From Actinomycetes bacterium (lineage in GTDB: Bacteria; Actinomycetota; Actinomycetes; Mycobacteriales; Mycobacteriaceae), in NCBI GenBank assembly GCA_023415515.1, contig JAEZKH010000205.1, positions 1 to 26,854 of the forward strand: a DNA stretch of 26,854 nt. The letters run 5' to 3'. The position numbers and the translations under genes were made by a program. Shown here piece after piece: positions 14,129 through 22,072 of this stretch. Below the pieces are notes generated by a model. That model was not told where the DNA came from. It saw only the letters and a list, made by a program, of their open reading frames with translations, and did not search any database. Every line of letters begins with the position of its first letter. Within the stretch, counting starts at the first letter, position 1.

Positions 14129-15153
14129 CCTCCACCGACCCGGCACAACTTCGCCATTCGATCGTGCGGCAGCTGTACCGCCGGTCCGGTGCGACGGGCC
14201 AGATCCAGCTGCCCGCGGTGCCCGGACTGATCGACGAGTACGTCACGATGTGCGACACGATCTTCGCCGGTGTCGGCCGGAAGTTCACCGCCGAGGAGCT
14301 CGCCCATCTGCGCGAGCTACTCGCCGATCAGGTGGCACAGGCGTATGCGGCCTCTCCCCGCTCGATGATCACGATCTCCTACAACGCCCCGTCGAGCCAG
14401 CTGCTGAACTACCACATCAAGCCGGAGTGGTGGACGATCGAGGGCGCCTACGAGAACTGGATCGGGATCCGCCAGCCTCCGTACTTCGGCACCGAACCAG
14501 ACGCCCGCGTGGTCGCCTTGGCGGGTGACGCGGCCGACCCCGCCGCGTTCCGGATCCTCGACGTGGGTGCGGGCACGGGACGCAACGCGCTTGGACTGGC
14601 CCGGCGCGGCCACCCCGTCGACGCCGTCGAACTGACCCCGAAATTCGCCGACATCGTCAGCACGGAGGCCACCCGCGAGGGGCTCGACGTGCGCGTGATC
14701 CAGCGCGACGTGTTCGCCACCCTCGACGACCTCCGGCGGGACTATCAGCTGATCCTGGTATCGGAGGTGGTCTCCGACTTCCGCACCAAGCAACAGTTGC
14801 GCGGGCTGTTCGAACTGGCGGCCCACTGTCTGGCACCCGATGGTCGGCTGGTGTTCAACATCTTCCTGGCGAACGGGGACTATGTGCCCGACGACGCCAC
14901 CCGCGAACTCGGCCAGCAGTCGTACACGTCGATGTTCACTCGCGACGAGGTGGCCTCCGCCCTCGAGGGGCTACCGCTCACCTTGCTCTCCGATGACTCC
15001 GTGCATGACTACGAGAAGCAGAACCTGCCCGACGGGGCATGGCCGCCGACGAACTGGTATCCGAATTGGACTGCGGGCCAGGATGTTTTCGACCTTGCGC
15101 GGGAATTCGTGCCGATCGACATGCGCTGGCTGGTCTACGGCCGCATCTCGTAG
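14125..15153 (+). CDS. Class I SAM-dependent methyltransferase, coupled to the SABATH gene
   Basis: A 342-residue protein with a long helical N-terminal region (about 1-140, including EEWW-like KPEWWTIEGAYENW at 99-112) and a Rossmann SAM domain. Motif I is ILDVGAGTGRNALGLARRG (144-162), then the acidic VDAVELTP (165-172), and a late APDGRLVFNIFL strand. The substrate is not recognisable. The ATG at 14125 overlaps the stop of the preceding gene (ATGA). The 3' end overlaps that of the convergent acyl-CoA dehydrogenase by 19 bp (15135-15153). Two different methyltransferase folds produced from one transcript suggest sequential methylation of one product or a hetero-complex; this is inference. 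Confidence 0.87.
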   Translation: MTSTDPAQLRHSIVRQLYRRSGATGQIQLPAVPGLIDEYVTMCDTIFAGVGRKFTAEELAHLRELLADQVAQAYAASPRSMITISYNAPSSQLLNYHIKPEWWTIEGAYENWIGIRQPPYFGTEPDARVVALAGDAADPAAFRILDVGAGTGRNALGLARRGHPVDAVELTPKFADIVSTEATREGLDVRVIQRDVFATLDDLRRDYQLILVSEVVSDFRTKQQLRGLFELAAHCLAPDGRLVFNIFLANGDYVPDDATRELGQQSYTSMFTRDEVASALEGLPLTLLSDDSVHDYEKQNLPDGAWPPTNWYPNWTAGQDVFDLAREFVPIDMRWLVYGRIS

Positions 15154-16889
15154 GCGCCGTCGTAGGCCTTCACCCGGCGCCACACCCTGCCGAATCGGTC
15201 CGCGTCGGTGACCGGCTTGCGCACCGCACCTAGTGCCCATTCCTGCTGAGCCTGCGTGGAGCTCGGCTTTCCGTGCAGGGCAACGGCGTACGCGCTGAAA
15301 TCCCGAACCTGAAAGTCGAAGATCTGGTCGACGATGTCTGCCATGTCCGAATCCACGCCGGTCAGTGCGGCCTGTTCCAGGATCAGCTGGCCGTACACGA
15401 TCAGCGAGAACAGGTGCCCGACGTCGAGCAGGAAGTCCAGATCGTTCTGCTGGTCGGCATCGGGGGCGGCGGTGACGAGAAATCGCCGGAACTCCTGCGC
15501 CTGCTCGTAGAACGTTGCGACGTTGGCGATGTCCAGGTGGCGTTCGTAAACCGTTGTCCAGTCGGCGAACTGCACTCTTCCCGCACCTCGCGTCGGTCCC
15601 TGGTTCCAGAAGAAGACGTCGTCGGCGGGATCGGTGCGGGACGGGATCTCCGGATATTCGGCCGGATTGAGCATGAAGTTTCCCATGAACTTCAGCACGA
15701 GGCCGACGTTGACGTGAACGGTGCCCTCCAGCCGCGGCAGCGCGCCGATCAGCTGCGCAACCTCCCGGAACATCGTGTTCTTCTCATACCCCTTGGCGGC
15801 GACCACATCGTGCAGCGCCCGGATGACGGTCTCGCCCTCCATCGTGACCTTCGCCTTGGTCACCGGGTTGAACAGCAGGTAGCGCCGGTCGTCGAGGCTC
15901 GCGCTGCGTAGATAGTCCACGGCCCGCTGGCTGAACATCTTCATGGCTGCGATCCGCGCATACGAGTCCACGAAATTCGCTCGAACATGGGCGAAGTCGG
16001 TCACCGGGTTGCCATAGAGAATCCGATTCTGCGCGTGGGTGATCGCCTCGTAGAACGCGTGCTCGACCATCCCGATGGAACACGTACACAGGTTGAACTT
16101 TCCGATGTTGACGGTATTCAGTGCGGCCGCAAAGGCTTCCACGCCGGTGTGCAGGATGTCCTCGGCACGCACCGGGTAGTTGTCCAGCCGGAACGTGCTC
16201 ACGTAGATCTGCATGTGTACGACGTTGTCGACGAGGTGGTAGTTCTCGTGACGGCTGTCGGCGACGAAGAAAACGTAGCCGTCCTGGCCGTCGACGTCGT
16301 CGCGACGACCGAACACCGAAACCATGCTCGCGACGTTGCCGTTCCCGATGTAGTACTTCTCCCCCGTCGCGCGGTAGAGGATGCCGTTGGCGACGTCGGC
16401 GTCGCCGGCGGGTGTGAGCACCATGTCGGTGTTGTAGACGTCGGCGCCGTGCTCGCGCTCGGACAGCCCGAACGCCATCACCTCACCCTTGCCGAGATCG
16501 TCGGCGGCCCGCAGCTTTGCGTCCTTGTTCTCGCTCTGCCATACCGGTCCGAGGCCGAGGATGGTGACCTGCTCGATGTACCAGTAGGTCAGCCCGTAGA
16601 AGCCGAGAATCTCCGACAGTGCCGCGTTGCGGGCGGCGTCCCAGCGTTTGTTCGGATCGCCGTCGGCGAACTCGGACGGCGTCAGAAAGGTCGCAAACAG
16701 CCCCTCACGCTTCACGAAGTCGACGAAGTCGGCCGGCCACACCGCTTTCAGATCGTCGTCGAGCAGGCGCTTCTTGCCCTGGCCTTCGAAGAAGTCGATC
16801 GTGGCGCGCAGCAACCGGCGGGTCTCGGTGTCGAACTGCTGCGGATCGTAGGTGTTCGGGTTGAACAGCAGGCCGTCCGTCTGGGTCAT
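15135..16889 (-). CDS. Long acyl-CoA dehydrogenase / acyl-CoA oxidase-like protein
   Basis: A 584-residue protein. The core acyl-CoA dehydrogenase signature is present as VMAFGLSEREHGADVYNTDM (137-156) and TGEKYYIGNGNVASMVS (175-191), with helical domains before and after. LEGTVHVNVGLVLKFMGN in the second half includes the glutamate region of the family. At 584 residues it is about 200 longer than ordinary short-chain FadE enzymes and nearer to acyl-CoA oxidases or very-long-chain forms. It oxidises an unknown acyl-CoA with FAD. The ATG at 16889 (MTQTDGLLFN) was chosen because it begins 10 bp after the upstream Hsp70-like stop; the frame extends to 16940 inside that gene. Its 3' end runs 19 bp into the convergent methyltransferase. 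Confidence 0.87.
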   Translation of the reverse strand: MTQTDGLLFNPNTYDPQQFDTETRRLLRATIDFFEGQGKKRLLDDDLKAVWPADFVDFVKREGLFATFLTPSEFADGDPNKRWDAARNAALSEILGFYGLTYWYIEQVTILGLGPVWQSENKDAKLRAADDLGKGEVMAFGLSEREHGADVYNTDMVLTPAGDADVANGILYRATGEKYYIGNGNVASMVSVFGRRDDVDGQDGYVFFVADSRHENYHLVDNVVHMQIYVSTFRLDNYPVRAEDILHTGVEAFAAALNTVNIGKFNLCTCSIGMVEHAFYEAITHAQNRILYGNPVTDFAHVRANFVDSYARIAAMKMFSQRAVDYLRSASLDDRRYLLFNPVTKAKVTMEGETVIRALHDVVAAKGYEKNTMFREVAQLIGALPRLEGTVHVNVGLVLKFMGNFMLNPAEYPEIPSRTDPADDVFFWNQGPTRGAGRVQFADWTTVYERHLDIANVATFYEQAQEFRRFLVTAAPDADQQNDLDFLLDVGHLFSLIVYGQLILEQAALTGVDSDMADIVDQIFDFQVRDFSAYAVALHGKPSSTQAQQEWALGAVRKPVTDADRFGRVWRRVKAYDGAYEMRP

Positions 16890-16899
16890 GGACGAGAGC

Positions 16900-18657
16900 C
16901 TATGGCGCAGGCTGCTGCGGTTGTATGGGTCTTGGAACAAACGGCAGGCCGGGGATTGTCTCGTACGGCAGCGTCGGAATCAGCCGCGGCGGCGTCGAGG
17001 GCGACGACGGGGATTCCGGCGCAGGCGGCGGCGGAGCTTCCGAGGTAGGCGGCGGGGGCGCCTCGCTGGTCGGCGGCGGGGGCGGCGGCGCCTCCTGCGT
17101 GATGGTCTGCGGCGCCTCGGTGATCGTCTGCGTCACCGGCGGCGGAGGTGGCGGAGCCTCATTGTTCGGAGCGGGCTCCTCCGTCGCCGCGGGCGGCGCG
17201 GGCTCCGTCGTCGTGGTCGTCACGCTGGTCGACGCTGGCGACGGCGTGCTCTCGTCGTCGCGCAGCACGAACCACACCGCGAGCGCGATCGCGAGGAGCA
17301 CGACGACCAAGCCGCCGATCAGCAGGGCGAACGGATTTCGCCGACTGGGCTCGTACCGGTCGGTTTCCGGTTCGAACTGCATCGGCGGACGCGGTCCACC
17401 GATCGCGTCGGTTCCTGCCGCGCCGTAGCCGCCTGCGTAGTCGTATGGGTCGGTCACGGCGACCACGTCGGGCACCTCGTCGGCCTCGGACCATGCCAGG
17501 CCCGACGATGCGCCTGCCCCGACGTCGTCGGGGTGGACCTCCGGCGCCATCTGGGTGGCGCCCAGCGCGGCAGCCGCTGCAGTCGGCGGCGCGACCGCTT
17601 GGGCCATGGCCGTGGCGCCCTGTTGGTCCGCTCCACGGACAGCGACGTTTCCTCCGCCGACCGCTGCGCTCAGTTCGGGCTGCGGTGTGGTGACGACCGG
17701 GACCCCGAAGTGCTCCGACAGCGTGGTCGTGATCAGCGGGATCCGCGCTCCGCCCCCCGCGGTGGCCACGGCCGCGAGCCCGCGCGCCCCATGCCGGTCC
17801 AGCGTCTCCTGCACCACGGCCGCGAAATCGGTGAGAGGCCGCCGAATCGCATCGTCGAGTTCGGTACGGGTGAGCCGGACCTCGCCCCGGTGCCCGGGCA
17901 GGTCGGCGGTGAGGGACGTGGCGGCCGACGTCGACAGCCGCTCCTTGGCTGCGCGGCACTGGCTGCGCAGCCTGTTCAGCGGCCCGATCGCCGACGTCCC
18001 CGTCACGTCGATGGTCCCGGCGTCGGACAGTCCGGCGAGGACCTGCGTCAACAACGCCTGGTCGATCAGGTCGCCGGAGAAATCGGGATGTCGGACGGTC
18101 TGGCCGATCACTTCGCTGCCGTTGGCGGCGTCGAGCAGCGTCACACTCGATCCGCTGCCGCCGAAGTCGCACAACGCGACCACTCCGCCGGTCGGCAGGC
18201 CGGGGTCGTCGTGAAGCGCCGTTGCGGTGCTCTGCGCATCGGAGATCAGCGCTGCCGCGGAGAACTCGCGCGACCCGGCGAGGGCTTCGCGCAGGGCCTC
18301 GACGGTGGCCGGACGCCAGTGCGCCGGGTGGGTCACCGCGAGCGGGCCGACAGCGCCGCGGCCGTTGGTCACTTCGTACAGCAGCGCGCGCAGCGCCTCG
18401 GTCAGCAGAACCTCGCCGCGGTGGGTGCTGCCGTCTGACGCCACGATGCCGACCGGATCGCCGACGCGGTCGACGAAGTCGGTGATGATCAGTCCGCGTT
18501 CGTCGGTATTGAGCCGAGGATTCTCACTCGGAACCCCGACCTCGAGCGGCCGATTCGGAAACAGGGTCACCACGGCCGACCGCGTCACCGCGGCGCGGCC
18601 GACCACGACCGCCGTCAGGTTGGTGGCACCAACCGACAGCCCTACCCCATCGGTCAT
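16900..18657 (-). CDS. Membrane-anchored Hsp70-like protein with proline-rich extracellular tail
   Basis: A 585-residue protein. Residues 1-340 form an actin/Hsp70-type ATPase: VGLSVGATNLTAVVVG (5-20, phosphate 1-like), GVVALCDFGGSGSSVTLLD (158-176, phosphate 2), and VATAGGGARIPLI (297-309, adenosine loop). The Hsp70 peptide-binding domain is missing. A linker (340-440) leads to one membrane helix (about 443-465), then a Thr-rich and Pro-rich tail (about 470-585) with repeated EAPPPP units that would lie outside the membrane. From memory it corresponds to the proline-rich protein Rv2264c. The role could be sensing or assembly at the cell envelope. The ATG at 18657 starts directly with MTDGVGLSVG. 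It is upstream of, and probably co-transcribed with, the acyl-CoA dehydrogenase gene. Confidence 0.87.
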   Translation of the reverse strand: MTDGVGLSVGATNLTAVVVGRAAVTRSAVVTLFPNRPLEVGVPSENPRLNTDERGLIITDFVDRVGDPVGIVASDGSTHRGEVLLTEALRALLYEVTNGRGAVGPLAVTHPAHWRPATVEALREALAGSREFSAAALISDAQSTATALHDDPGLPTGGVVALCDFGGSGSSVTLLDAANGSEVIGQTVRHPDFSGDLIDQALLTQVLAGLSDAGTIDVTGTSAIGPLNRLRSQCRAAKERLSTSAATSLTADLPGHRGEVRLTRTELDDAIRRPLTDFAAVVQETLDRHGARGLAAVATAGGGARIPLITTTLSEHFGVPVVTTPQPELSAAVGGGNVAVRGADQQGATAMAQAVAPPTAAAAALGATQMAPEVHPDDVGAGASSGLAWSEADEVPDVVAVTDPYDYAGGYGAAGTDAIGGPRPPMQFEPETDRYEPSRRNPFALLIGGLVVVLLAIALAVWFVLRDDESTPSPASTSVTTTTTEPAPPAATEEPAPNNEAPPPPPPVTQTITEAPQTITQEAPPPPPPTSEAPPPPTSEAPPPPAPESPSSPSTPPRLIPTLPYETIPGLPFVPRPIQPQQPAP

Positions 18658-18716
18658 CTCAATCCAATCTCCCGGGCCACCCTATCGTTCGTCTGATCAT
18701 GGATCGCAGGCGTTGC

Positions 18717-19790
18717 TCAGCGAATGGTGCCGACACCGGCGATCAGCGGCAGGTCGAGCGGAGTCACCCAACCGGGTGAGCAGTCGTTGACCGCAGGCAC
18801 TGCGTTGAGCGCGCGCATCCCGGTTGCGAGGCAACCCGCGGCGGCAGCGTCGCGGCCGGAACCGTCGGTGAAGCGAAAAGCGGTTTCCTGGAAAATGCTC
18901 GGCGTGCCCTCGATGTCGACGCGATAGACGTCGTTCTGGTTGCCGGTCGGCCACTCCGGGGCGGCGTCGTCACCGATGCGGTTGACGTGCTCCAGCTGAA
19001 TTCGAGTTTCGCCCTGGTAGACACCGTTGACGGTGAACCGCACCGCGGCGACGGCGCCCGCGGGTATGACGCCTTTGGCCGACGTGCGTTCGGTCGGCGT
19101 CACCCATTTGTCATAGGTGGTGGTGATTTCGTCGAGCATGATGCCTGCGGCGTGAGCAATCATGGGAACTGTTCCGCCCCAGGCGAATACGAGAATGTCG
19201 GGGGTTTCCAACATCGCCTTCTTCTGCGGCGGTCTGCCGATTCCCATCTCGTGTTCGTAGTCGCCGGTGTAGTTGGTGTAGTCGAGCAGCTCCGATGCTC
19301 TCACCTTGCGGACCTCTGAGCACAGGCCCATCAACGTCATCGGGAAGAGGTCGTTTGCGAAGCCGGGATCGATTCCGGTGGTGAAGCAGGACGATTCGCC
19401 CAGTTCACACGCCTCGGTGATGGGCTGGATCCAATTGGGCGGGTTCAGGTGCATCGTCGGCCACACCCATGGCGTCATCGACGTCGAGCAGACGTCGATC
19501 CCCGCCCGCAGGAAACGGACCATCAGCGAGATGTTGTCCTCGGCGTGCGCCGCCGTCGGGCCGTAGTGCACCAGCGCGTCGGGCTCGAGGTCGATCAGGG
19601 CGTCGATGTCGTCGGTCGCTGCGAGGCCGAGCGGCTCGGGCAGTCCGCAGATCTCCCCGACGTCGCGGCCCACCTTGTCCTGGTTGCTGACGCCGACTCC
19701 GACCAGCTCGAAGAGCGGATGCCTGACCACCTCCGAGATGACCATCTTGCCCACAAAGCCGGTGCCCCACAACACGATTCGCTTGGTCAT
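18717..19790 (-). CDS. DapB-like NAD(P)-dependent reductase
   Basis: A 357-residue protein with an N-terminal Rossmann motif VLWGTGFVGK (6-15) and a dihydrodipicolinate reductase-like fold. It is longer than true DapB (about 245-270 residues) and belongs to the diaminopentanoate-dehydrogenase-like group frequent in mycobacteria. HYGPTAAHAEDN and a TGIDPGFANDLFP block (about 158-170) mark the substrate side. Substrate unknown. The ATG at 19790 has AAGG just upstream. A paralogue with the same layout (GTG.DPG-type to GTGMNPG) is encoded at 24633-25721. It is divergent from the SDR gene and 59 bp before the Hsp70-like start on the same strand. Confidence 0.85.
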   Translation of the reverse strand: MTKRIVLWGTGFVGKMVISEVVRHPLFELVGVGVSNQDKVGRDVGEICGLPEPLGLAATDDIDALIDLEPDALVHYGPTAAHAEDNISLMVRFLRAGIDVCSTSMTPWVWPTMHLNPPNWIQPITEACELGESSCFTTGIDPGFANDLFPMTLMGLCSEVRKVRASELLDYTNYTGDYEHEMGIGRPPQKKAMLETPDILVFAWGGTVPMIAHAAGIMLDEITTTYDKWVTPTERTSAKGVIPAGAVAAVRFTVNGVYQGETRIQLEHVNRIGDDAAPEWPTGNQNDVYRVDIEGTPSIFQETAFRFTDGSGRDAAAAGCLATGMRALNAVPAVNDCSPGWVTPLDLPLIAGVGTIR

Positions 19791-19857
19791 GAACTACCTT
19801 CCGCTTTGTCGCCCTTGCCAGGCCCTCGGCGCCGACCATGTCCGCGCGCGGGGTTGC

Positions 19858-19882
19858 TGACAGCGCTCGAGCCGCGCTGTCA
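19858..19882. promoter_or_regulatory. Inverted repeat in the divergent DapB-like/SDR promoter region
   Basis: TGACAGCG (19858-19865) and CGCTGTCA (19875-19882) form a perfect 8-bp inverted repeat with a 9-bp spacer, in the 149-bp region between the two divergent starts. A position central to both promoters fits a shared operator. No regulator gene adjoins it; the nearest TetR genes are about 2.8 kb away. AGGAGG at 19901-19906 is not followed by any start codon at usable distance. Confidence 0.45.
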
Positions 19883-19939
19883 ACCGCTGACCCTAACCCA
19901 GGAGGGAATTTCTGCCGGGCCTGTCGGCTTTCAGGCTGC

Positions 19940-20680
19940 ATGACAGATCTTCATGGCAAACGGGCTCTGGTCACCGGGGCATCACGTGGAATCGGCGCGG
20001 CGATCGTGCGCCGCCTGGCCGCCGACGGCGCAGCCGTCGCATTCACCTACGGCAGATCAGCCGAAGAGGCGCAGAAACTGGTTGCCGAGGTGGCCGCCGA
20101 CGGTGGAACCGCCGTCGCGATCCAGGCCGACAGCGCCGACGCCGAACAGGTGGCGAAATCCGTCGACGATGCCGTGTCCAGGCTCGGCGGCCTGGACATC
20201 CTGGTCAACAACGCAGGCGTCGCGGTCCTCGGAGACGTCGAGACGTTTTCTCCGGCCGATTTCGAGCAGCTGGTGGCAGTCAACGTCCGTGCGGTGTTCG
20301 TTGCGGTCCAGCGGGCGCTGCCACATCTGGGAAGCGGCGGGCGCATCATCAACATCGGCAGCATCAACGCCGAACGCGTTCCGGTAGCGGGACTGTCGGT
20401 ATACGCGATGACGAAAGGCGCGGTCGCCGGACTGACGCGTGGGCTGGCGCGCGACCTCGGACCCAGGGGCATCACGGTCAACAACGTCCAGCCGGGTCCG
20501 GTCGCCACCGACATGAATCCCGAAACCGGCGAATTCGCCGATGCGATGAAGAGCATCATGGCGATCGACCACTACGGTCAACCGCGCGACATCGCCGGCG
20601 TCGTCAGTTATCTCGCCGGCCCCGAGGCGTCGTACATCACCGGCGCCCATTGGAATGTCGACGGCGGATACACCGTGTAG
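19940..20680 (+). CDS. Short-chain dehydrogenase/reductase (FabG-like SDR)
   Basis: A 246-residue classical SDR: NAD(P)-binding TGASRGIG (12-19), NNAG (89-92), and the catalytic S140, Y154 and K158 (YAMTK). LVNNAGVA and a C-terminal ITGAHWNVDGGYTV are family-typical. Oxidises or reduces an alcohol/ketone; the substrate is unknown. The ATG at 19940 (MTDLHGKRAL) is the family-typical start; an upstream extension to 19838 adds residues unlike any SDR. It lacks a good ribosome site. The R residue in TGASR is common in NADP-preferring members. It converges on a secreted protein gene with a 7-bp gap. Confidence 0.9.
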   Translation: MTDLHGKRALVTGASRGIGAAIVRRLAADGAAVAFTYGRSAEEAQKLVAEVAADGGTAVAIQADSADAEQVAKSVDDAVSRLGGLDILVNNAGVAVLGDVETFSPADFEQLVAVNVRAVFVAVQRALPHLGSGGRIINIGSINAERVPVAGLSVYAMTKGAVAGLTRGLARDLGPRGITVNNVQPGPVATDMNPETGEFADAMKSIMAIDHYGQPRDIAGVVSYLAGPEASYITGAHWNVDGGYTV

Positions 20681-20687
20681 CGCGGTC

Positions 20688-21242
20688 TCACCGACAAAGG
20701 CGCAGGCCTGCCGGTTCGCACACCAACGGGTACTTGTCGACCGGGAGCGGCAACGGCCTGACGAAGGACAACGTGAACGGTTCCTTCTTCATCCCGGCGG
20801 GCAGGCCGCAGACCGCGGTGTTCAGCTGCGTGTGGGTACCTGTGAGCGTCACGTCGTCGAACTTGTAGGTGTCGGTGGAGGGGGCAGTGCTGCCGTCCGG
20901 ACACTGCACGCCCTCCTCTTTCCGCGTGGTCAGCGTCCACTGACCACCGGTGAGCCGCGCATCGCCGCCCCAGTTGAGATTGTTCAGTTCGAAGGTCGTC
21001 TTGCTGTCCGTCGCGCTGACCACCTTCAGCGTGCACGCGACCGGCAATTCGAGCGGCTCCCGCAGATCGCCGACGGTGGGTACGCAGATCGGGTAGATCG
21101 TCCATTCCGCCTGTGGCTGACCCGGGGAGCTGAAGGTGTAATACCCCTCCATGGTCTGCTCCGCCGACGCGGGCACCGCAGTGCCCAGCGCCGCAGCCGC
21201 AACCACCACGGCGATGCTCATCAGACGAGCCATCGTCCTCAT
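20688..21242 (-). CDS. Secreted small protein with six cysteines, unknown function
   Basis: A 184-residue protein with a typical Sec signal peptide (MRTMARLMSIAVVVAAAALG, then TAVPASA) and predicted cleavage after A27 (ASA-EQ). The mature part is about 157 residues, beta-rich, with six cysteines (PIC, VAC, VQC, AVC, LVC, RLC), which suggests three disulfides outside the cell. No domain was recognised. AGGAGG stands three bases before the ATG at 21242; the ATG at 21233 is a second possible start with better spacing to it. A good sigma-A-type promoter precedes it. Divergent from the lipoprotein gene. Confidence 0.82.
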   Translation of the reverse strand: MRTMARLMSIAVVVAAAALGTAVPASAEQTMEGYYTFSSPGQPQAEWTIYPICVPTVGDLREPLELPVACTLKVVSATDSKTTFELNNLNWGGDARLTGGQWTLTTRKEEGVQCPDGSTAPSTDTYKFDDVTLTGTHTQLNTAVCGLPAGMKKEPFTLSFVRPLPLPVDKYPLVCEPAGLRLCR

Positions 21243-21266
21243 GTCCCTCCTCAGGCCGTTGCTAGG

Positions 21267-21295
21267 AGTATCACAGTGCCGTGCATCGGCATCAA
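21267..21295 (-). promoter_or_regulatory. Sigma-A-type promoter of the secreted protein gene
   Basis: On the minus strand, TTGATG (21295-21290) and GATACT (21272-21267) are separated by 17 bp. The -10 is preceded by TGT, an extended -10. Transcription would start at about 21260, leaving a leader of about 18 nt that contains the AGGAGG ribosome site. This is the best -35/-10 pair in the window. Confidence 0.6.
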
Positions 21296-21342
21296 GGACG
21301 GTCGTCGGGCGGCAATCGCGGGCGTGGCGGCCGGCGGCCGTC

Positions 21343-21348
21343 TAGACT
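21343..21348 (+). promoter_or_regulatory. -10 box of the lipoprotein gene, leaderless start
   Basis: TAGACT fits TANNNT and puts the transcription start at 21355, the A of the ATG. No ribosome site is present upstream, consistent with a leaderless mRNA. No clear -35 is seen. Confidence 0.45.
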
Positions 21349-21354
21349 CCCGCC

Positions 21355-22056
21355 ATGACCAGGCCGGGGTGGCTGTCCGCGCTGTGTGTGGCTGCCGCCC
21401 TCAGCGCGATGACAACCGGCTGTACCAACATCGTGGATGGCACCGCGGTGAGGGCGAGTTCGTCGATTCCTGCCGACGATGTGCCGCCGCTCGATGAATA
21501 CGCTCTCGACGGGCTGATGCTGTCCAACAGCGCCCTGGCCGAGATCGCCGGGGTCGACCTGGAGTCGCTCTATGACTCCGAGGAGACGAACGACAACGCC
21601 GACATGGTGACCGATATCGACTGCCTCGGCGCCATCTACCCGGGCGAGGACGTCGTCTACGACGGAAGTGACTATTCGGCGATTCGCGACGAACTGCTGC
21701 TTGAGGCAGTGGCCGACGACAACGGCAAACTCATCGAACAGACCCTCGTTCTCTTCGACACCCCCGACGACGCGGCCGAGTTCTTCGAGACGTCCAAGGC
21801 CACGTGGCGAGAGTGCGCACAGATCAAGGACATCGAGGTCGAGGACGGTGCGTGGGTACCTGCTGCGGTGGAAGACGTCGACGAGCGGACGATCTCGCTG
21901 AAGGCTGACGTCAGCGGCACCCTCGAAGGGACGTGTCAGCACGCTATGGGAGTCGTGTCGAACTTGATCGTCGAGGGATTCTCCTGCGACGTCGACGATC
22001 ACGACGATGCGCAGAGGATAACCTCGCAGCTCCTCGAGGATGCCTCCGAACAATAG
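21355..22056 (+). CDS. Lipoprotein with PknH-type extracellular sensor domain
   Basis: A 233-residue exported protein. A signal peptide (residues 1-22) ends in TTGC with the candidate lipidated C23; the -3 residue is T rather than the usual L/V/I, so the lipobox is imperfect. The mature domain has four cysteines, C90 (DIDCLGAIYPG), C154 (WREC), C194 (GTCQHAM) and C211 (FSCDVDD), in the pattern of the PknH C-terminal sensor fold, where they form two disulfides. Mycobacteria carry many such free-standing sensor lipoproteins, whose ligand is unknown. It is unusually rich in Asp and Glu. It converges on the first TetR gene with a 16-bp gap. Confidence 0.85.
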   Translation: MTRPGWLSALCVAAALSAMTTGCTNIVDGTAVRASSSIPADDVPPLDEYALDGLMLSNSALAEIAGVDLESLYDSEETNDNADMVTDIDCLGAIYPGEDVVYDGSDYSAIRDELLLEAVADDNGKLIEQTLVLFDTPDDAAEFFETSKATWRECAQIKDIEVEDGAWVPAAVEDVDERTISLKADVSGTLEGTCQHAMGVVSNLIVEGFSCDVDDHDDAQRITSQLLEDASEQ

Positions 22057-22072
22057 GCCGCTGGGAAGGCCG

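Noticed and set aside
15987..17048. Long plus-strand frame opposite the acyl-CoA dehydrogenase
   Set aside because: Shadow frame; valine-rich translation without any motif and it crosses two genes.
17020..17165. Possible DNA repeat or CRISPR-like array with GGCGGC units
   Set aside because: It encodes the Pro-rich EAPPPP tail of the Hsp70-like protein; there are no regular spacers.
16852..18438. Long plus-strand frame opposite the Hsp70-like gene, with Arg/Gly-rich tract
   Set aside because: Antisense reading of the proline-rich repeat and ATPase domain; not a glycine-rich PE/PGRS-type gene.
18717..19790. Annotation as true lysine-pathway DapB
   Set aside because: About 90 residues too long, lacks the compact DapB catalytic region as I know it, and a paralogue sits in an oxygenase operon.
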